DNA of 64,000 nucleotides from Methylobacterium sp. W2 (GCF_020662345.1 NZ_VMOA01000023.1:1-64000); one strand, 5' to 3'. Positions 1-8,314 are shown, counted from the first letter of the stretch. Notes: generated from the letters alone by a model not told the origin. Translations and numbers: made by a program.

Positions 1-80
1 GCACCGAACCGCACCAACAGGCCCCTACAGGGCACCGTCAGCCAGCTAGATGCCCCCGTGGGCCAATCTATCGCCCCGCC

Positions 81-1115
81 TCACCCACCACCCTGCGCCA
101 GTAAATACAGCCGCCGCATCGCTGGGGTGCCCCCTTTCCGGGGAGACCAGCACCCGTTCATTACGATGAGATCGGCCAGCTGTTGCCGGTCGAGCCAAAG
201 CAGAACTTGCGTTCCGAACGGCTCAGGGATGCGCCGGTAACCGTGAACCCGCTTTGGGACGCCATCAATCAGGACCACTGGCTTTCCGGGCCAGAATGCT
301 TTCGCGAGGTAGGTGAACTGGCGGATACGATTGCGGACCGGCGAGCGACGGACCGGGCAAGCCCCGGTGGCCGTTTTCGTGTAGCCCTTCACAAACTTCG
401 GCAGACGCAGCAGAGCCGCGGCCTTCGATTTGGTCGTAATGATGTGGAAGTGCAGCTGGAAGACACCGCTGGATGCCTCAAACTCACCATGGAGCATCGC
501 GAACAGCGGCCCCGGCATCTTCGTTACCCCGGCTCGGTTCAGGTGCTGGATAAACTGCGCCTTGATCTGGGATGCCGTAACCCCGTCGAGGGTCGCGGGC
601 GTGTAGGCCCAACCCGAGTAGATCACGGTCACAGTCCGAAGATCGTTATCGTGGTACTCGGCAAAGGCATCGAGCTTGGCACGGCCCAGTGCCATTCGGA
701 TCGTTCGCATCCGAAGTGCCGACGCAAGGGTCAGGGCCGGCTGGCCGGTTTCAACCCCGGCTTCCAACTTGGTGATCAGGGCCTCGATGGCGCCGCCATT
801 CAGCTCAGTCGCGAGCACCCCTTGGGATTGCTGCTTCGCCAGCCACAGCCGGTCATTGAGGTTCACCCAGTTCGTCGGCCCCGGGTGATTCATGACGCGA
901 CGCGCTTGTCGAGCACGCAGCCGATCCTCTTGGACCATTGCCGCTTCCGTTTCGAAGCTGTCCGGCAGGGCAGCGTCAGAGCCCTTTGCCGGGTCGCCGG
1001 TGGCGCACCCCAGTGGTTGCGGCTGAGCAGGCTCCGCAGCCACCCGTGAGGGGGCGTGAGGGGCTGCCATGATCTTCGCCGCCAGTACCGCCGGCGAAAT
1101 GTTGATCGTTGCCAT
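81..1115 (-). CDS. HUH-endonuclease Rep-like replication initiator
   Basis: 344-residue protein. It has a hydrophobic-flanked His-x-His signature (LHFHIITT, H222 and H224) preceded by a beta-strand-like segment at 160-168 (RTVTVIYSG), and a candidate catalytic tyrosine at about 269 (FTYLAK). That order matches the three motifs of rolling-circle Rep/HUH nucleases, which nick one DNA strand and stay linked through tyrosine. The first 75 residues look like a poorly conserved extension. The start is supported by an AAGGAGG sequence 8 nt upstream. It is the last gene of a three-gene operon behind the DUF3102 and helicase genes, fitting a role in replication of the element. Family assignment rests on motifs alone. 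Confidence 0.6.
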   Translation of the reverse strand: MATINISPAVLAAKIMAAPHAPSRVAAEPAQPQPLGCATGDPAKGSDAALPDSFETEAAMVQEDRLRARQARRVMNHPGPTNWVNLNDRLWLAKQQSQGVLATELNGGAIEALITKLEAGVETGQPALTLASALRMRTIRMALGRAKLDAFAEYHDNDLRTVTVIYSGWAYTPATLDGVTASQIKAQFIQHLNRAGVTKMPGPLFAMLHGEFEASSGVFQLHFHIITTKSKAAALLRLPKFVKGYTKTATGACPVRRSPVRNRIRQFTYLAKAFWPGKPVVLIDGVPKRVHGYRRIPEPFGTQVLLWLDRQQLADLIVMNGCWSPRKGGTPAMRRLYLLAQGGG

Positions 1116-1145
1116 GTGAGGCCTCCTTCCTGTCCTGTGACGACT

Positions 1146-2546
1146 TCAGCAGCGGCTCGCGTTGCGGGCAGCCACCAGCAGCGCGGTACCGTTCGGGACA
1201 CAGCTGAATCGGAGCTCGGCCTGCTGGCCGTTCGCCATGAAGTTTACGGTGGCGCTTTCGCAGTGGAGCGGCACTTCGAGGTTGAGGTGGAGCCCCGCTC
1301 CGGCTGCCTGAGGGTCGGCGTCGGCATAGGCCTCATGACCCGAGACCTGAACGCGGTCAGGCTTCACGGCGAGCGGCTCGGCCCGTGCGCGGGATCGCTG
1401 AACCGGCCGCTTCTCCCGGTCCTCCTCGTCGGGCGCCTGCGTGCCCGTTGCCTCCGCCCACCACGCGTCCGTTGCCACCGCCACGGCATCGGGAAGGTCG
1501 AACCGCCAGCCTCGTTGGATCAGCCGCTGCAGGCCGGTAACCGCCCGGTACAGGACCCCCGGCATCTCTGTCGCCCTGATGCGCGGGAACAGGCCATAAT
1601 CGACCTCGTCCTTGCCGAACTGCCGGTCGAACGGGAGAACCACAAGGCGACGCCGAAAGCCGGCCGAACGGTCGCGGAGGATCGGAACGTTGTTGCCGAG
1701 CAGCAGCGGGACTGCGGTCATTGCGAACGTCACCGGGTCGCGGAACTTCCGCTCAGCCGTCACCGTCGTGCCTTCGCTCATCTTCTTGAGCATGCCGTCG
1801 GGCAAGCGCGCGCTTGACGCCATGTCGTCGTCAACGAACAAGTGCTTGCCGGCGAGGTCGCCCATAACGAACCGGCTGCCCTGAAGGTCTTCGACCGGCA
1901 TCGACGCGCTACGGCCGGCACCAAGCAGATGCACAAGAGTTTCCGCCAGGGCACTTTTGCCGTCACGGCCTTTACCCCGGCCGACAACGATCAGCGGCTC
2001 ACGTCGCTGCGGCTGAAGGATGTACCCGCTGAACTCGTCCCAAAAGGCGATGAGCAGGTCGGCATCGTCCGAGGCCGAGAAGATGTTGGCGATGGCCGCA
2101 TCGAACTGTGGGCACGTTGCCTGGGGATCATAGGCGACGTCGAGGCAGTGACGGTGACCTGAACCCGGATCATGAGGGCGCAGGCAGACGGCACCATCCG
2201 CTTCGAACCAGAGCTCGCCGTTCGCAACGTTGATGATGGGGGCTGCCGCTTCAGCACACCTGTGGCCGCAAGGAGCGGCCGTTGCATGGCGCAAGCCGGT
2301 GATCACGTCGCGGATCAAGCTCGGGGTGCGCTGACGACCAGTGGCTTCGGCTACTGCCCCGTGCGACCAGACAATGCGGCCGAGTTCGTCCTCCGAGAGT
2401 TCGGCCCAATGCGTCCCGGTGAAGCGATGGAACGCACCGTCGGAGTAGCTGAGATGGGCGCCATGGTGGAAGCTATCTTCAAGGATCGCATGCACAACCT
2501 TACGAAGGTCGGAGCTGTGTGAGCCGGGGATGATGTCCGTGGTCAT
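1146..2546 (-). CDS. SF3-type primase-helicase (phage/plasmid primase family)
   Basis: About 466-residue D5/P4-like SF3 helicase. Motifs in order: Walker A GRGKGRDGKS (about 190-199), Walker B HLFVDDD (about 236-242), sensor segment PLLLGNN (about 281-287) and an arginine-rich segment GFRRRL (about 298-302). Such proteins unwind the replication origin of plasmids, phages and satellites. The chosen ATG overlaps the TGA of the upstream gene (TGATG), with GGAGG eight bases upstream; a GTG one codon earlier is possible. No primase catalytic motif is clear in the N-terminal 150 residues, and the C-terminal 90 residues after the helicase core are not recognisable. Confidence 0.75.
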   Translation of the reverse strand: MTTDIIPGSHSSDLRKVVHAILEDSFHHGAHLSYSDGAFHRFTGTHWAELSEDELGRIVWSHGAVAEATGRQRTPSLIRDVITGLRHATAAPCGHRCAEAAAPIINVANGELWFEADGAVCLRPHDPGSGHRHCLDVAYDPQATCPQFDAAIANIFSASDDADLLIAFWDEFSGYILQPQRREPLIVVGRGKGRDGKSALAETLVHLLGAGRSASMPVEDLQGSRFVMGDLAGKHLFVDDDMASSARLPDGMLKKMSEGTTVTAERKFRDPVTFAMTAVPLLLGNNVPILRDRSAGFRRRLVVLPFDRQFGKDEVDYGLFPRIRATEMPGVLYRAVTGLQRLIQRGWRFDLPDAVAVATDAWWAEATGTQAPDEEDREKRPVQRSRARAEPLAVKPDRVQVSGHEAYADADPQAAGAGLHLNLEVPLHCESATVNFMANGQQAELRFSCVPNGTALLVAARNASRC

Positions 2547-3367
2547 CACGCCGCCTCCGACTCGTTCTGGGGCGTGCCGGCCGGCGCTTCATCCGTGACA
2601 GCGACCTCGGTCGAAGCGGCGGCGGGCGCACCGTTCATCTGTGCGTGCTCCTTCAACCCCTTAAGGGCCTGATACGCGAACAGTTCAGCGGAACCGGCCT
2701 CATCGGCAAGCTCAATCAGCTTGTGAAGATTGGTTCCCATGCAAGCCACGAGGAGATCCAGCGCGGCACCCCGAGCCTTCTCCCGCTGCTCTCGTTCAAC
2801 GCACTGCTGTTCATCTTCGCGCGCATCGCGCCTCGCCTTAGCTGCTTCGCGCTTCTCCAGCTTGGCAGTTGCCTCGGGACCGCGCTTGGCCAGCGCCTTG
2901 GCCCGCTTCACCGTCTCGCGGTGCTTCTTAATGACCGCCTGGAGTTCGCGCCGAACGTTTTCGCCTGCGACCACGCGGTGGGCGAAGGTTTTGAAGATCT
3001 CCGCCGGCACCGACTTTGCCGAGAGAAGGTACACCAGGCTCAGGCACGGCAAATGCGAACCGGGTTCGTTTTTGATCAACGGACCGAACAACTCAGCTGC
3101 CCGCATGTACTTCTCGGCCGTACGCTTGCTGTAGCCGAGTTCCTTCTCGCACCACGGACCAAACTCGCCGTGCTCCAAAAGCTTCTTCGCTTTCAGCAAG
3201 TCGCGGCCGTTTTCAAGCCACTGGTTCCGGGTGCACACGGAGAGAGCCTTGGCGCTTTCCGTCAACAGCCGATCTCGCGCCTTGATGCGGCCAGCGATGC
3301 CTTGCAGTTCATCAGGTGCAAATGGTGCGCTAGGCAACAATACACTACGATTTTGGTGAACTATCAT
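2546..3367 (-). CDS. DUF3102-type protein, first gene of element operon
   Basis: 273 residues from the ATG at 3367, which has TTGAGGAG upstream; an open frame extends to 3544 but has no good start there. The segment around GEFGPWCEKELGYSKRTAEK, followed by YMRAAELF, is the hallmark of DUF3102, a helical domain common in phages and integrative elements and often placed beside replication genes. The middle (about residues 140-220) is strongly charged, rich in Lys, Arg and Glu, and probably coiled coil. It is translationally coupled to the helicase gene by a TGATG overlap. A DNA-binding or partition-like role is inferred only from context. Confidence 0.6.
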   Translation of the reverse strand: MIVHQNRSVLLPSAPFAPDELQGIAGRIKARDRLLTESAKALSVCTRNQWLENGRDLLKAKKLLEHGEFGPWCEKELGYSKRTAEKYMRAAELFGPLIKNEPGSHLPCLSLVYLLSAKSVPAEIFKTFAHRVVAGENVRRELQAVIKKHRETVKRAKALAKRGPEATAKLEKREAAKARRDAREDEQQCVEREQREKARGAALDLLVACMGTNLHKLIELADEAGSAELFAYQALKGLKEHAQMNGAPAAASTEVAVTDEAPAGTPQNESEAA

Positions 3368-3574
3368 CTTTTGATACTCCTCAACTGAGCACTGGCCCCG
3401 GCAAATGATTGCTGAGCAGCCGGAGCGGACGAGGAGCGGTAGCGGGTTATGGGTCCTATATCCGGGGCCGAAATGTACGTTTCCATCTGTCGTTATTCCG
3501 GCCGAAGCCGCTCGCGCGTTGGCCCCGGCAGGTGCAGAGTACATGTCGCAGACAACGAAGAATGGGGCGGACTA

Positions 3575-4465
3575 ATGAAGCGCAGGTCATCGGAACTACC
3601 AGCGGTTATCCCTGCGATGACCGAGTGGACGGTCAAACCCGGCGACGCACTCCGAGTATTCAGCCCCAAAGGCGACCCCCGCGATCCTAAGACAGACCTT
3701 TCCCAAGCTTACATTGTTCCTGATCCATTCACACTACAGCCGTCATATCTCTCCGATTTTATCGCAACGCCCCCATTTTCTGTTACAGAAAGGACAAAAC
3801 TTGTATCCGTATTAGGCAAGGAGATATCTGATACATTGTATGAGCAGGCTGATCGAGCAATCAATGAGCTTGTATGCACAATAGCTTTAGATAACAGATT
3901 AGCCACATGGAAAAGCATTGAAAGTCAATTGCAATTGATCCTGGACACCTGCGCAACTATTCGCAAAAGCGCTCAAGACCTAATTAGTCTGACAAGCCCG
4001 AATATCATTGATGCTTCGGTGACGAGAGGTGCCCTATCGGCAGATCAGCTAGTTAAGAAAATGCTGCTGGATCAAGTGGACCCTCAAGAGTACGCTTTAA
4101 AGGTGCACCTGAAGGGCATTACTGGCCCCTGCACTAAAGCATTGGCGGACATCAAAAACAAGATAAAAAAAGGACGTAAGCCCGACACAACATTCCGACT
4201 CTTTTTATTGCGCCTGATAAATGCTATGAATGCTGAAGGCTTAGAGATTAAAGTACCATCAAATGAAAACGTCTTCGACAATGTGCACCCAACATTTTCA
4301 TTCATAATTGCGCTTCTGGATATTGGCGTTGAAAAAGGCAAGGCCGCAATAGAGGCATCAGCTCTCGAAGCGAAAGAAAAGCAAAAAGCTATCAAGGCGC
4401 TATCCCAATACCGGAAATCAACGCGATCAATAGTTCATTACTTGCGTGACAGCCCTCTCAAATAG
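3575..4465 (+). CDS. AT-rich orphan cargo gene of the integrative element
   Basis: 296 residues from the ATG at 3575, a plausible but weakly supported start (GGGGCGG upstream); the frame is open back to 3449. No known domain is recognised. The protein looks mostly helical and soluble, with Lys/Glu/Ala-rich stretches near the C-terminus (KGKAAIEASALEAKEKQKA) and no signal or membrane segment. Codon use is clearly AT-richer than in all neighbours, with many codons ending in A or T, which points to recent acquisition. It is transcribed away from the replication operon and towards the integrase. Function is unknown; cargo genes in this slot often serve element maintenance or phage defence, which is only a possibility here. 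Confidence 0.65.
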   Translation: MKRRSSELPAVIPAMTEWTVKPGDALRVFSPKGDPRDPKTDLSQAYIVPDPFTLQPSYLSDFIATPPFSVTERTKLVSVLGKEISDTLYEQADRAINELVCTIALDNRLATWKSIESQLQLILDTCATIRKSAQDLISLTSPNIIDASVTRGALSADQLVKKMLLDQVDPQEYALKVHLKGITGPCTKALADIKNKIKKGRKPDTTFRLFLLRLINAMNAEGLEIKVPSNENVFDNVHPTFSFIIALLDIGVEKGKAAIEASALEAKEKQKAIKALSQYRKSTRSIVHYLRDSPLK

Positions 4466-4790
4466 CGACCATGAGACCTTGACAAGAGCCTTTGATTCTG
4501 AACTCGGAACCACGCCTGCTCGGCGATCAATAAGCCAAAACTTCTGCGTTATTTCGGCCCCGGAAGTGCGTCCGCATTTGCTGCAGCTTAGCCGCCTGTT
4601 AGCGAGCGGGCAGGCACGTGAAGGACGATCCTCTAGCCGTAGCACTGGTGCCTCTGAAGGTTGGTCGCGAAAGCGGCCGACCAACTTTGCGCATCAGAGC
4701 GTTTCTGTTGCCGTATTGTCCGACGTCACCGTTGAACTTCACGCTGCGGCATCTGTCTTACGCCTTTGGACTTCGGCTGTGAGCCGGCGA
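4466..4790. other. Element intergenic stretch, no gene seen
   Basis: Non-coding gap between the AT-rich orphan gene and the excisionase-like gene. Open frames cross it, but none has convincing protein-like composition or a ribosome-binding site. It probably contains the promoter of the excisionase-integrase pair; I see no clear operator or terminator. Confidence 0.4.
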
Positions 4791-5192
4791 GTGCCTCGGC
4801 GAGAGGACGTCGCCGATGACACCCCGCTACGCCTCGACGTAGCGGCAGAACTGTCATTCCCAGACGGCTCAATCGGACAGTCCAGTTTGCGCCGGGAGGC
4901 TTCCCGCGGACGTCTGCGGGTTTGGCGTATCGCAGGCAAGGACATGACCACGCTTGCCGAGATTAGGAGAATGATCGATCAATGCCTCGTAAGCGACTGC
5001 CCGCCCGGCTTTGGCTCAGGCCAGCCGATCACGACCGTGAACAAACCTGGATCATCCTCGACGGAGGCAAGCAGTACCGCACTGGCTGCGGCCCAGATGC
5101 GCGTGAGGAAGCTGAAAGACGGCTCGTCGAACACATCGCTGCAAAGCACGAACCCGCGGCACAGCGGGCCCGCCACCCCTCGCAAGTCCTGA
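4791..5192 (+). CDS. Excisionase-like winged-helix protein overlapping integrase
   Basis: About 133 residues if started at the GTG at 4791; the exact start is uncertain because no good ribosome-binding site is visible, and a GTG at 4779 is an alternative. The segment PLRLDVAAELSFPDG, followed by SSLRREASRGRLRV and TTLAEIRRMIDQC, has the look of the MerR/AlpA-like DNA-binding proteins that sit just upstream of integrases in Hyphomicrobiales elements. The Ser/Thr-rich tail (ALAAAQMRVRKLKDGSSNTS) is also typical of that group as I know it. The last 211 nt are shared, in another frame, with the first codons of the integrase gene. Likely role: directing integrase towards excision. Confidence 0.6.
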   Translation: MPRREDVADDTPLRLDVAAELSFPDGSIGQSSLRREASRGRLRVWRIAGKDMTTLAEIRRMIDQCLVSDCPPGFGSGQPITTVNKPGSSSTEASSTALAAAQMRVRKLKDGSSNTSLQSTNPRHSGPATPRKS

Positions 5193-6124
5193 TAGCAGAC
5201 GTCCTGTCCGTCTACCTCGACGAGGTTGCACCCAGGCAAGCTTGCCCTGCCAAGGCCGCCTCTCGAATTGGCCGGCTATTAGATTGGTGGGGTACGAAGC
5301 TGCTATCCGATGTTACTCCCGGTTCCTGTAGAGATTACACAGCAAGCAGGAAGCGCGGTGGATCACGACGTGACCTCGAAGACCTTCGTGCGGCCATCAA
5401 CCATCACGCCAAGCGCGACTTGCACAAGGGCTATGTGGGAGTAGAGTTGCCTGCGAAAGGGCAGGCTCGTGCTCACTGGCTGACTCGAGATGAAGTCGCT
5501 CGACTCATTTGGGCCTGCTGGCGTCACGGCCGTGCAGTTCGTCTCCCGAAAGGGCGTTCGTCAGGGACTATCATTGAGTCCGAATGGCACGACCTGCGTC
5601 ACATCGCTCGGTTTATCCTGATGGGGGTGTACACTGGGTCGAGATCTGGAACGATCTTTACGGCCTCCATCCACGCAGGCCCGAACCGTAGCTTCCTCGA
5701 CCTCGATCACGGCATCTTCTACCGGCTCGCAGAAGGTACGACAGCAACAAATAAGCGTCAGCCCCCAGCCCCGATACCTCCAAGGCTCCTAGCGCATCTA
5801 CGACGGTGGCGCGACAAGGGCATTATCGCTCAGCACGCGGTAGAGTGGCAGGGGCTTCCGGTGAAGTCGATCAAGGTTGGCTGGAAGCATGCGGTTGAGC
5901 TTTCCGGAATCCAAAAGAAAATCGTGCCTCATACCCTACGCCATACGGCGGCTACGTGGTTGATGCAGCAGGGCGTTGGGCTCTGGGAAGCATCGGGGTA
6001 CCTTGGGATGTCCGAGCAGGTCCTCAAAGACACCTATGGGCATCATCACCCTGACTTTATGCGAAACGCGGCGATCCGAATCGGCCAGAACCGGAACGCT
6101 AAGAGAACGCTTTCATTGCCGTAA
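4982..6124 (+). CDS. Tyrosine recombinase / phage-type integrase
   Basis: 380 residues. The SAM-like core-binding region covers about 66-155. The catalytic domain shows R221 (YTGSRSGT), K258 (TNKRQP), the HTLRH box (H317, R320), and the nucleophile Y352 (DTYGHHHPDF). The third His of the classical set is replaced in LGM (about 343), which is common in alphaproteobacterial integrases of this type. It integrates and, with an excisionase, excises the element; the tRNA-Ile gene directly downstream is the inferred target. Its first 70 codons overlap the excisionase-like gene in a different frame. Confidence 0.92.
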   Translation: MPRKRLPARLWLRPADHDREQTWIILDGGKQYRTGCGPDAREEAERRLVEHIAAKHEPAAQRARHPSQVLIADVLSVYLDEVAPRQACPAKAASRIGRLLDWWGTKLLSDVTPGSCRDYTASRKRGGSRRDLEDLRAAINHHAKRDLHKGYVGVELPAKGQARAHWLTRDEVARLIWACWRHGRAVRLPKGRSSGTIIESEWHDLRHIARFILMGVYTGSRSGTIFTASIHAGPNRSFLDLDHGIFYRLAEGTTATNKRQPPAPIPPRLLAHLRRWRDKGIIAQHAVEWQGLPVKSIKVGWKHAVELSGIQKKIVPHTLRHTAATWLMQQGVGLWEASGYLGMSEQVLKDTYGHHHPDFMRNAAIRIGQNRNAKRTLSLP

Positions 6125-6180
6125 GCGTTGCCGCTAGCCCATGGGCTTACCATGATTGGCGGCTAAGCCGTTGGGAAAAT

Positions 6181-6256
6181 TGGTGGGCCCGGCAGGACTC
6201 GAACCTGCAACCAGACCGTTATGAGCGGTCGGCTCTAACCATTGAGCTACAGGCCC
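6181..6256 (-). tRNA. tRNA-Ile (anticodon CAU)
   Basis: Reverse strand gives a complete 76-nt cloverleaf with encoded CCA: acceptor GGGCCTG, D-arm AGCTCAATGGTTAGAGC, anticodon loop CTCATAA and T-arm GGTTCGAGTCC. The CAU anticodon could be read as Met, but the D-arm and the anticodon-stem context resemble the minor tRNA-Ile whose C34 is modified to lysidine, as in E. coli ileX. Its 3' end is the likely attachment site of the adjacent integrative element. Confidence 0.9.
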
Positions 6257-6378
6257 TGCGCCTATTCCCGTAGAAGAAAAGGGGGGCCTTCGTCCAGCGG
6301 TTGCGCATTCGAACCTCGCGGATTGTCGCTGATTTCTCCCGCTCCGGTCTCGCGCATGCGAGGCGTCCGGAGTTCGTT

Positions 6379-6408
6379 CCAGGCGATCCTGCGCCAGGCG
6401 ATCCTGCG
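6379..6408. repeat. 15-bp perfect tandem duplication
   Basis: The unit CCAGGCGATCCTGCG occurs twice head to tail (6379-6393 and 6394-6408) in the non-coding stretch just outside the tRNA-Ile gene. It could be a slippage duplication or a small binding-site pair. No gene is disrupted. Confidence 0.8.
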
Positions 6409-6472
6409 TAGGACGGACGGCTCAGCCAGGGGCGGATAGTGGCGCGGAGCCGGGCCGGTTGTCGTCGACCAG

Positions 6473-6673
6473 TTACTGAGGCTCCCTGAACCCGCCGTCC
6501 CTCGTCCAAGTCCATCCCCCGGCGACGGGCAGGCCGTCCGGCACTTCGACCGCGATGAGGGTCGGGCTGTAAGTTGGGGGGTGAAACGTCTCGTCCTCGA
6601 AGACCTCGATGACATCGATAACCAGATTCTGCTCGCCGGACGTCTTGATGACCGCGTGAAATGTGCTTGCCAT
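6473..6673 (-). CDS. Small hypothetical protein (66 aa)
   Basis: The ATG at 6673 has GGAGG 9 nt upstream. The product is acidic in the middle (VIDVIEVFEDETF) and ends with GGWTWTRDGGFREPQ. No signal peptide, membrane segment or known domain is seen. Codon third-position GC is high, as expected for a chromosomal gene. The frame stays open upstream to 7009, but that part does not look like protein. Function unknown. Confidence 0.5.
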   Translation of the reverse strand: MASTFHAVIKTSGEQNLVIDVIEVFEDETFHPPTYSPTLIAVEVPDGLPVAGGWTWTRDGGFREPQ

Positions 6674-7098
6674 GGGATCCGGCCTCCTACGGCCGTCGCG
6701 CTGCTCCTCGGGACGTACGTGTCTCGCACCGTCACCTGAACCACCCGCGGGGATATCCGAGAAATCGAGGTCGAGGCAGGGTACCCAAGCGTTCTTCGTC
6801 CGCTCCGTTCCAATGATGGCACCGGATTGCAGGCCGCACTCGGCGATGCATCGTTGCTCGCAGGCTGGCCGGTCTGCGCGGATCCACGTGCCGTCAGCGG
6901 GCGTCACCCGGTTCGTCGGGCGAGCCGCGCACCTTGTCGTTGGGCGAAGGCATTCCTGTGCGGCACGCGGACGCGATGGCGAGACGGATCGGCGGCGCCC
7001 AAAAGGCAAGGTCGTCTTCCCGTTAAGGTCATGTTAACCCTGCGCCGACGATCGTTCCGCCGAGGGACCAGGGGTCTGCCGACCCGATTGAGGAGCCG
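6674..7098. other. Intergenic stretch without a convincing gene
   Basis: 425 bp between two divergent small genes. Several long frames cross it, but their translations are Arg/Pro-rich GC artefacts. It probably carries the promoters of both genes; a GTTAAGGTCATGTTAACC palindrome-like stretch near 7022-7039 is the only distinctive element. Confidence 0.4.
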
Positions 7099-7515
7099 AT
7101 GGGCCGCACGATCGTCGCTTGCCGGCTCGCCGCATCCTCTCTCGCCTGCGCCCTTGCGGGATCGCCGGTTCTGGCCCAGGAACCGCTCCTGCTGCGAATC
7201 AGGCCTGCGGACGCCGCTCCGGCCGAGATCGGCGCGGGCGGCGGAATGCCGTCGGCCGAGGAGGTGGCACGGGCCCGGGCCGCGCGCGAAGCGGTGTGGG
7301 AGCGGGCGGACCGCCGCGCCCGCATCGCGATCGCCTCCGTCTGCACCGGCTGTCTGCAGCCGGAGCGTCCGGCGGTGCGGCTCACTTCTCAACCGCGCCC
7401 GGAGGACGCCATCGTCCGGGTGCAGACGACACCGTCCGAGCCGCCCGCCGCCGGCGACACGGCTCCGGCCAATATCCTCGCCCAGACCTCAACCCGTCAG
7501 ACAGGTACTCCATGA
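7099..7515 (+). CDS. Secreted hypothetical protein
   Basis: 138 residues with a Sec signal peptide of about 26 residues (cleavage after SPVLA) and a GAGGAG ribosome-binding site. The mature part has a helical charged stretch (EEVARARAAREAVWERADRR) and a Cys-x-x-Cys pair (VCTGC, about residue 80) followed by a Pro/Thr-rich tail. The CxxC could bind metal or form a disulfide. Its stop overlaps the next gene's start (ATGA), so the two are co-translated. No known family recognised. Confidence 0.65.
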   Translation: MGRTIVACRLAASSLACALAGSPVLAQEPLLLRIRPADAAPAEIGAGGGMPSAEEVARARAAREAVWERADRRARIAIASVCTGCLQPERPAVRLTSQPRPEDAIVRVQTTPSEPPAAGDTAPANILAQTSTRQTGTP

Positions 7516-7919
7516 CCCAGTCGCACCCCACCAGCGGCGCCGAGCCGGATCCGGCCTGCCCGGTCTCCCTCGATCTCCTCGGGGCGGTCTATCGCGCCGA
7601 GCCCGAAGACTTGCCCGAGATCCTCGCCGAGATCCCTCCCACCACCCGCGCCAAGCTCGCCGTCTACCTCTACGGCAAGAGCCACATGCATCAGCTCGGC
7701 CTTTCGGTGGCGCGTGCCTGCGAGCGGGACGATCTCGTCCGCGTCGCCGGCGAGATCGGCTCCGTAGTCCACGGCCAGGCGCAGATGAAATCCGCGCGGC
7801 CCGCCGCCCCGAATCCTGCCGCCGCCCCGCCCCCGCGCAAAATCAGCCTCGGCGGTGGCTCGGCCCCGAAGAAGATTAGCCTCGGCGGATCGTCGGCGAA
7901 GTCGCGCTCCTTCGACTGA
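7512..7919 (+). CDS. Hypothetical cytoplasmic protein with KISLGG tail repeats
   Basis: 135 residues, started at the ATG that overlaps the previous stop. Residues 18-90 look like a compact helical domain (DLPEILAEIPPTTRAKLAVY, then LYGKSHMHQLGLSVARACER). The C-terminal part is Ala/Pro-rich with two copies of KISLGG (about residues 110 and 122) and a third degenerate LGGSS. No known domain is recognised. The coupling to a secreted protein gives no clear functional hint. Confidence 0.7.
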   Translation: MTQSHPTSGAEPDPACPVSLDLLGAVYRAEPEDLPEILAEIPPTTRAKLAVYLYGKSHMHQLGLSVARACERDDLVRVAGEIGSVVHGQAQMKSARPAAPNPAAAPPPRKISLGGGSAPKKISLGGSSAKSRSFD

Positions 7920-8053
7920 GCACCCACGGCTGAGCACTCGTTCGCGAGATCGTGAGGCGGCGGCGGCCTTTCGGCCAAGGTTGCCCTTACCGCGAAGACG
8001 GGCCGCGTGGCATAAGCGCGGCCGGTGCGCCCGGCGGCGCAGAGAGGACGGAC

Positions 8054-8314
8054 ATGTTCGGTGCGTGGTGGAAGCTCGGCATGGATGCGACCCTGCTCGC
8101 AATGGAATCGCAGCAGGTGATCGGCCTTCGCCTCGCCAAGCTGTCCCTCGGCGGACCGGCCGCGCAGGTCGAGGCTCAACGCATGGTGAGCGAGAAGATC
8201 ATGGCTGCCGGCGAGGCGGCCATGCTGATGGCGACCGGAGGCTCGACCCAGAGCATGGTCACCGGATACCGCCGGAAGGTCCGCGCCAATGCGAGGCGGC
8301 TCTCGCAGGGCTGA
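8054..8314 (+). CDS. Small phasin-like helical protein
   Basis: 86 residues from the ATG at 8054, with GAGAGGA upstream. It begins MFGAWWKLGMDATLLAMES and is predicted almost entirely helical, with the pattern of short phasin-like or polyhydroxyalkanoate granule-associated helices (VIGLRLAKLSLGGPAAQVEA, MVSEKIMAAGEAAM). This is a shape-based comparison, not a firm family call. It stands alone between two other small genes. Confidence 0.65.
   Translation: MFGAWWKLGMDATLLAMESQQVIGLRLAKLSLGGPAAQVEAQRMVSEKIMAAGEAAMLMATGGSTQSMVTGYRRKVRANARRLSQG

Larger units (their letters stand above)
1..6180. mobile_element. Integrative element (right part) inserted at tRNA-Ile
   Basis: This is the right-hand part of a site-specific integrative element. 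A tyrosine integrase ends 56 nt before the 3' end of a tRNA-Ile gene, the usual arrangement when an element has inserted at a tRNA 3' end. Inside are a Rep-like HUH protein, an SF3 primase-helicase, a DUF3102-type protein, an AT-rich orphan gene and an excisionase-like gene. Gene content resembles a small self-replicating plasmid or phage-satellite-type element; no capsid, tail or conjugation gene is visible. The left end and its attachment-site repeat lie before position 1, so the full size is unknown. Confidence 0.75.

Noticed and set aside
183..1049. Long open frame (288 codons) on the plus strand opposite the Rep-like gene
   Set aside because: Arg/Pro/Gly-rich translation typical of antisense GC frames; the minus-strand frame has motifs and a good ribosome-binding site.
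1386..1420. Suspected frameshift near the C-terminus of the helicase gene
   Set aside because: The other two frames meet stops quickly and give no family sequence; the given frame is taken as genuine.
4466..4790. Possible extra small gene upstream of the excisionase
   Set aside because: No start codon with ribosome-binding site and no protein-like composition before about residue 115 of the frame.
6181..6256. tRNA read as initiator or elongator Met because of its CAU anticodon
   Set aside because: D-arm and anticodon stem fit the minor tRNA-Ile (ileX type) much better; the modification cannot be seen in DNA.
7022..7039. GTTAAGGTCATGTTAACC as a transcription-factor operator
   Set aside because: Palindromic in part, but no matching regulator or second copy was found.
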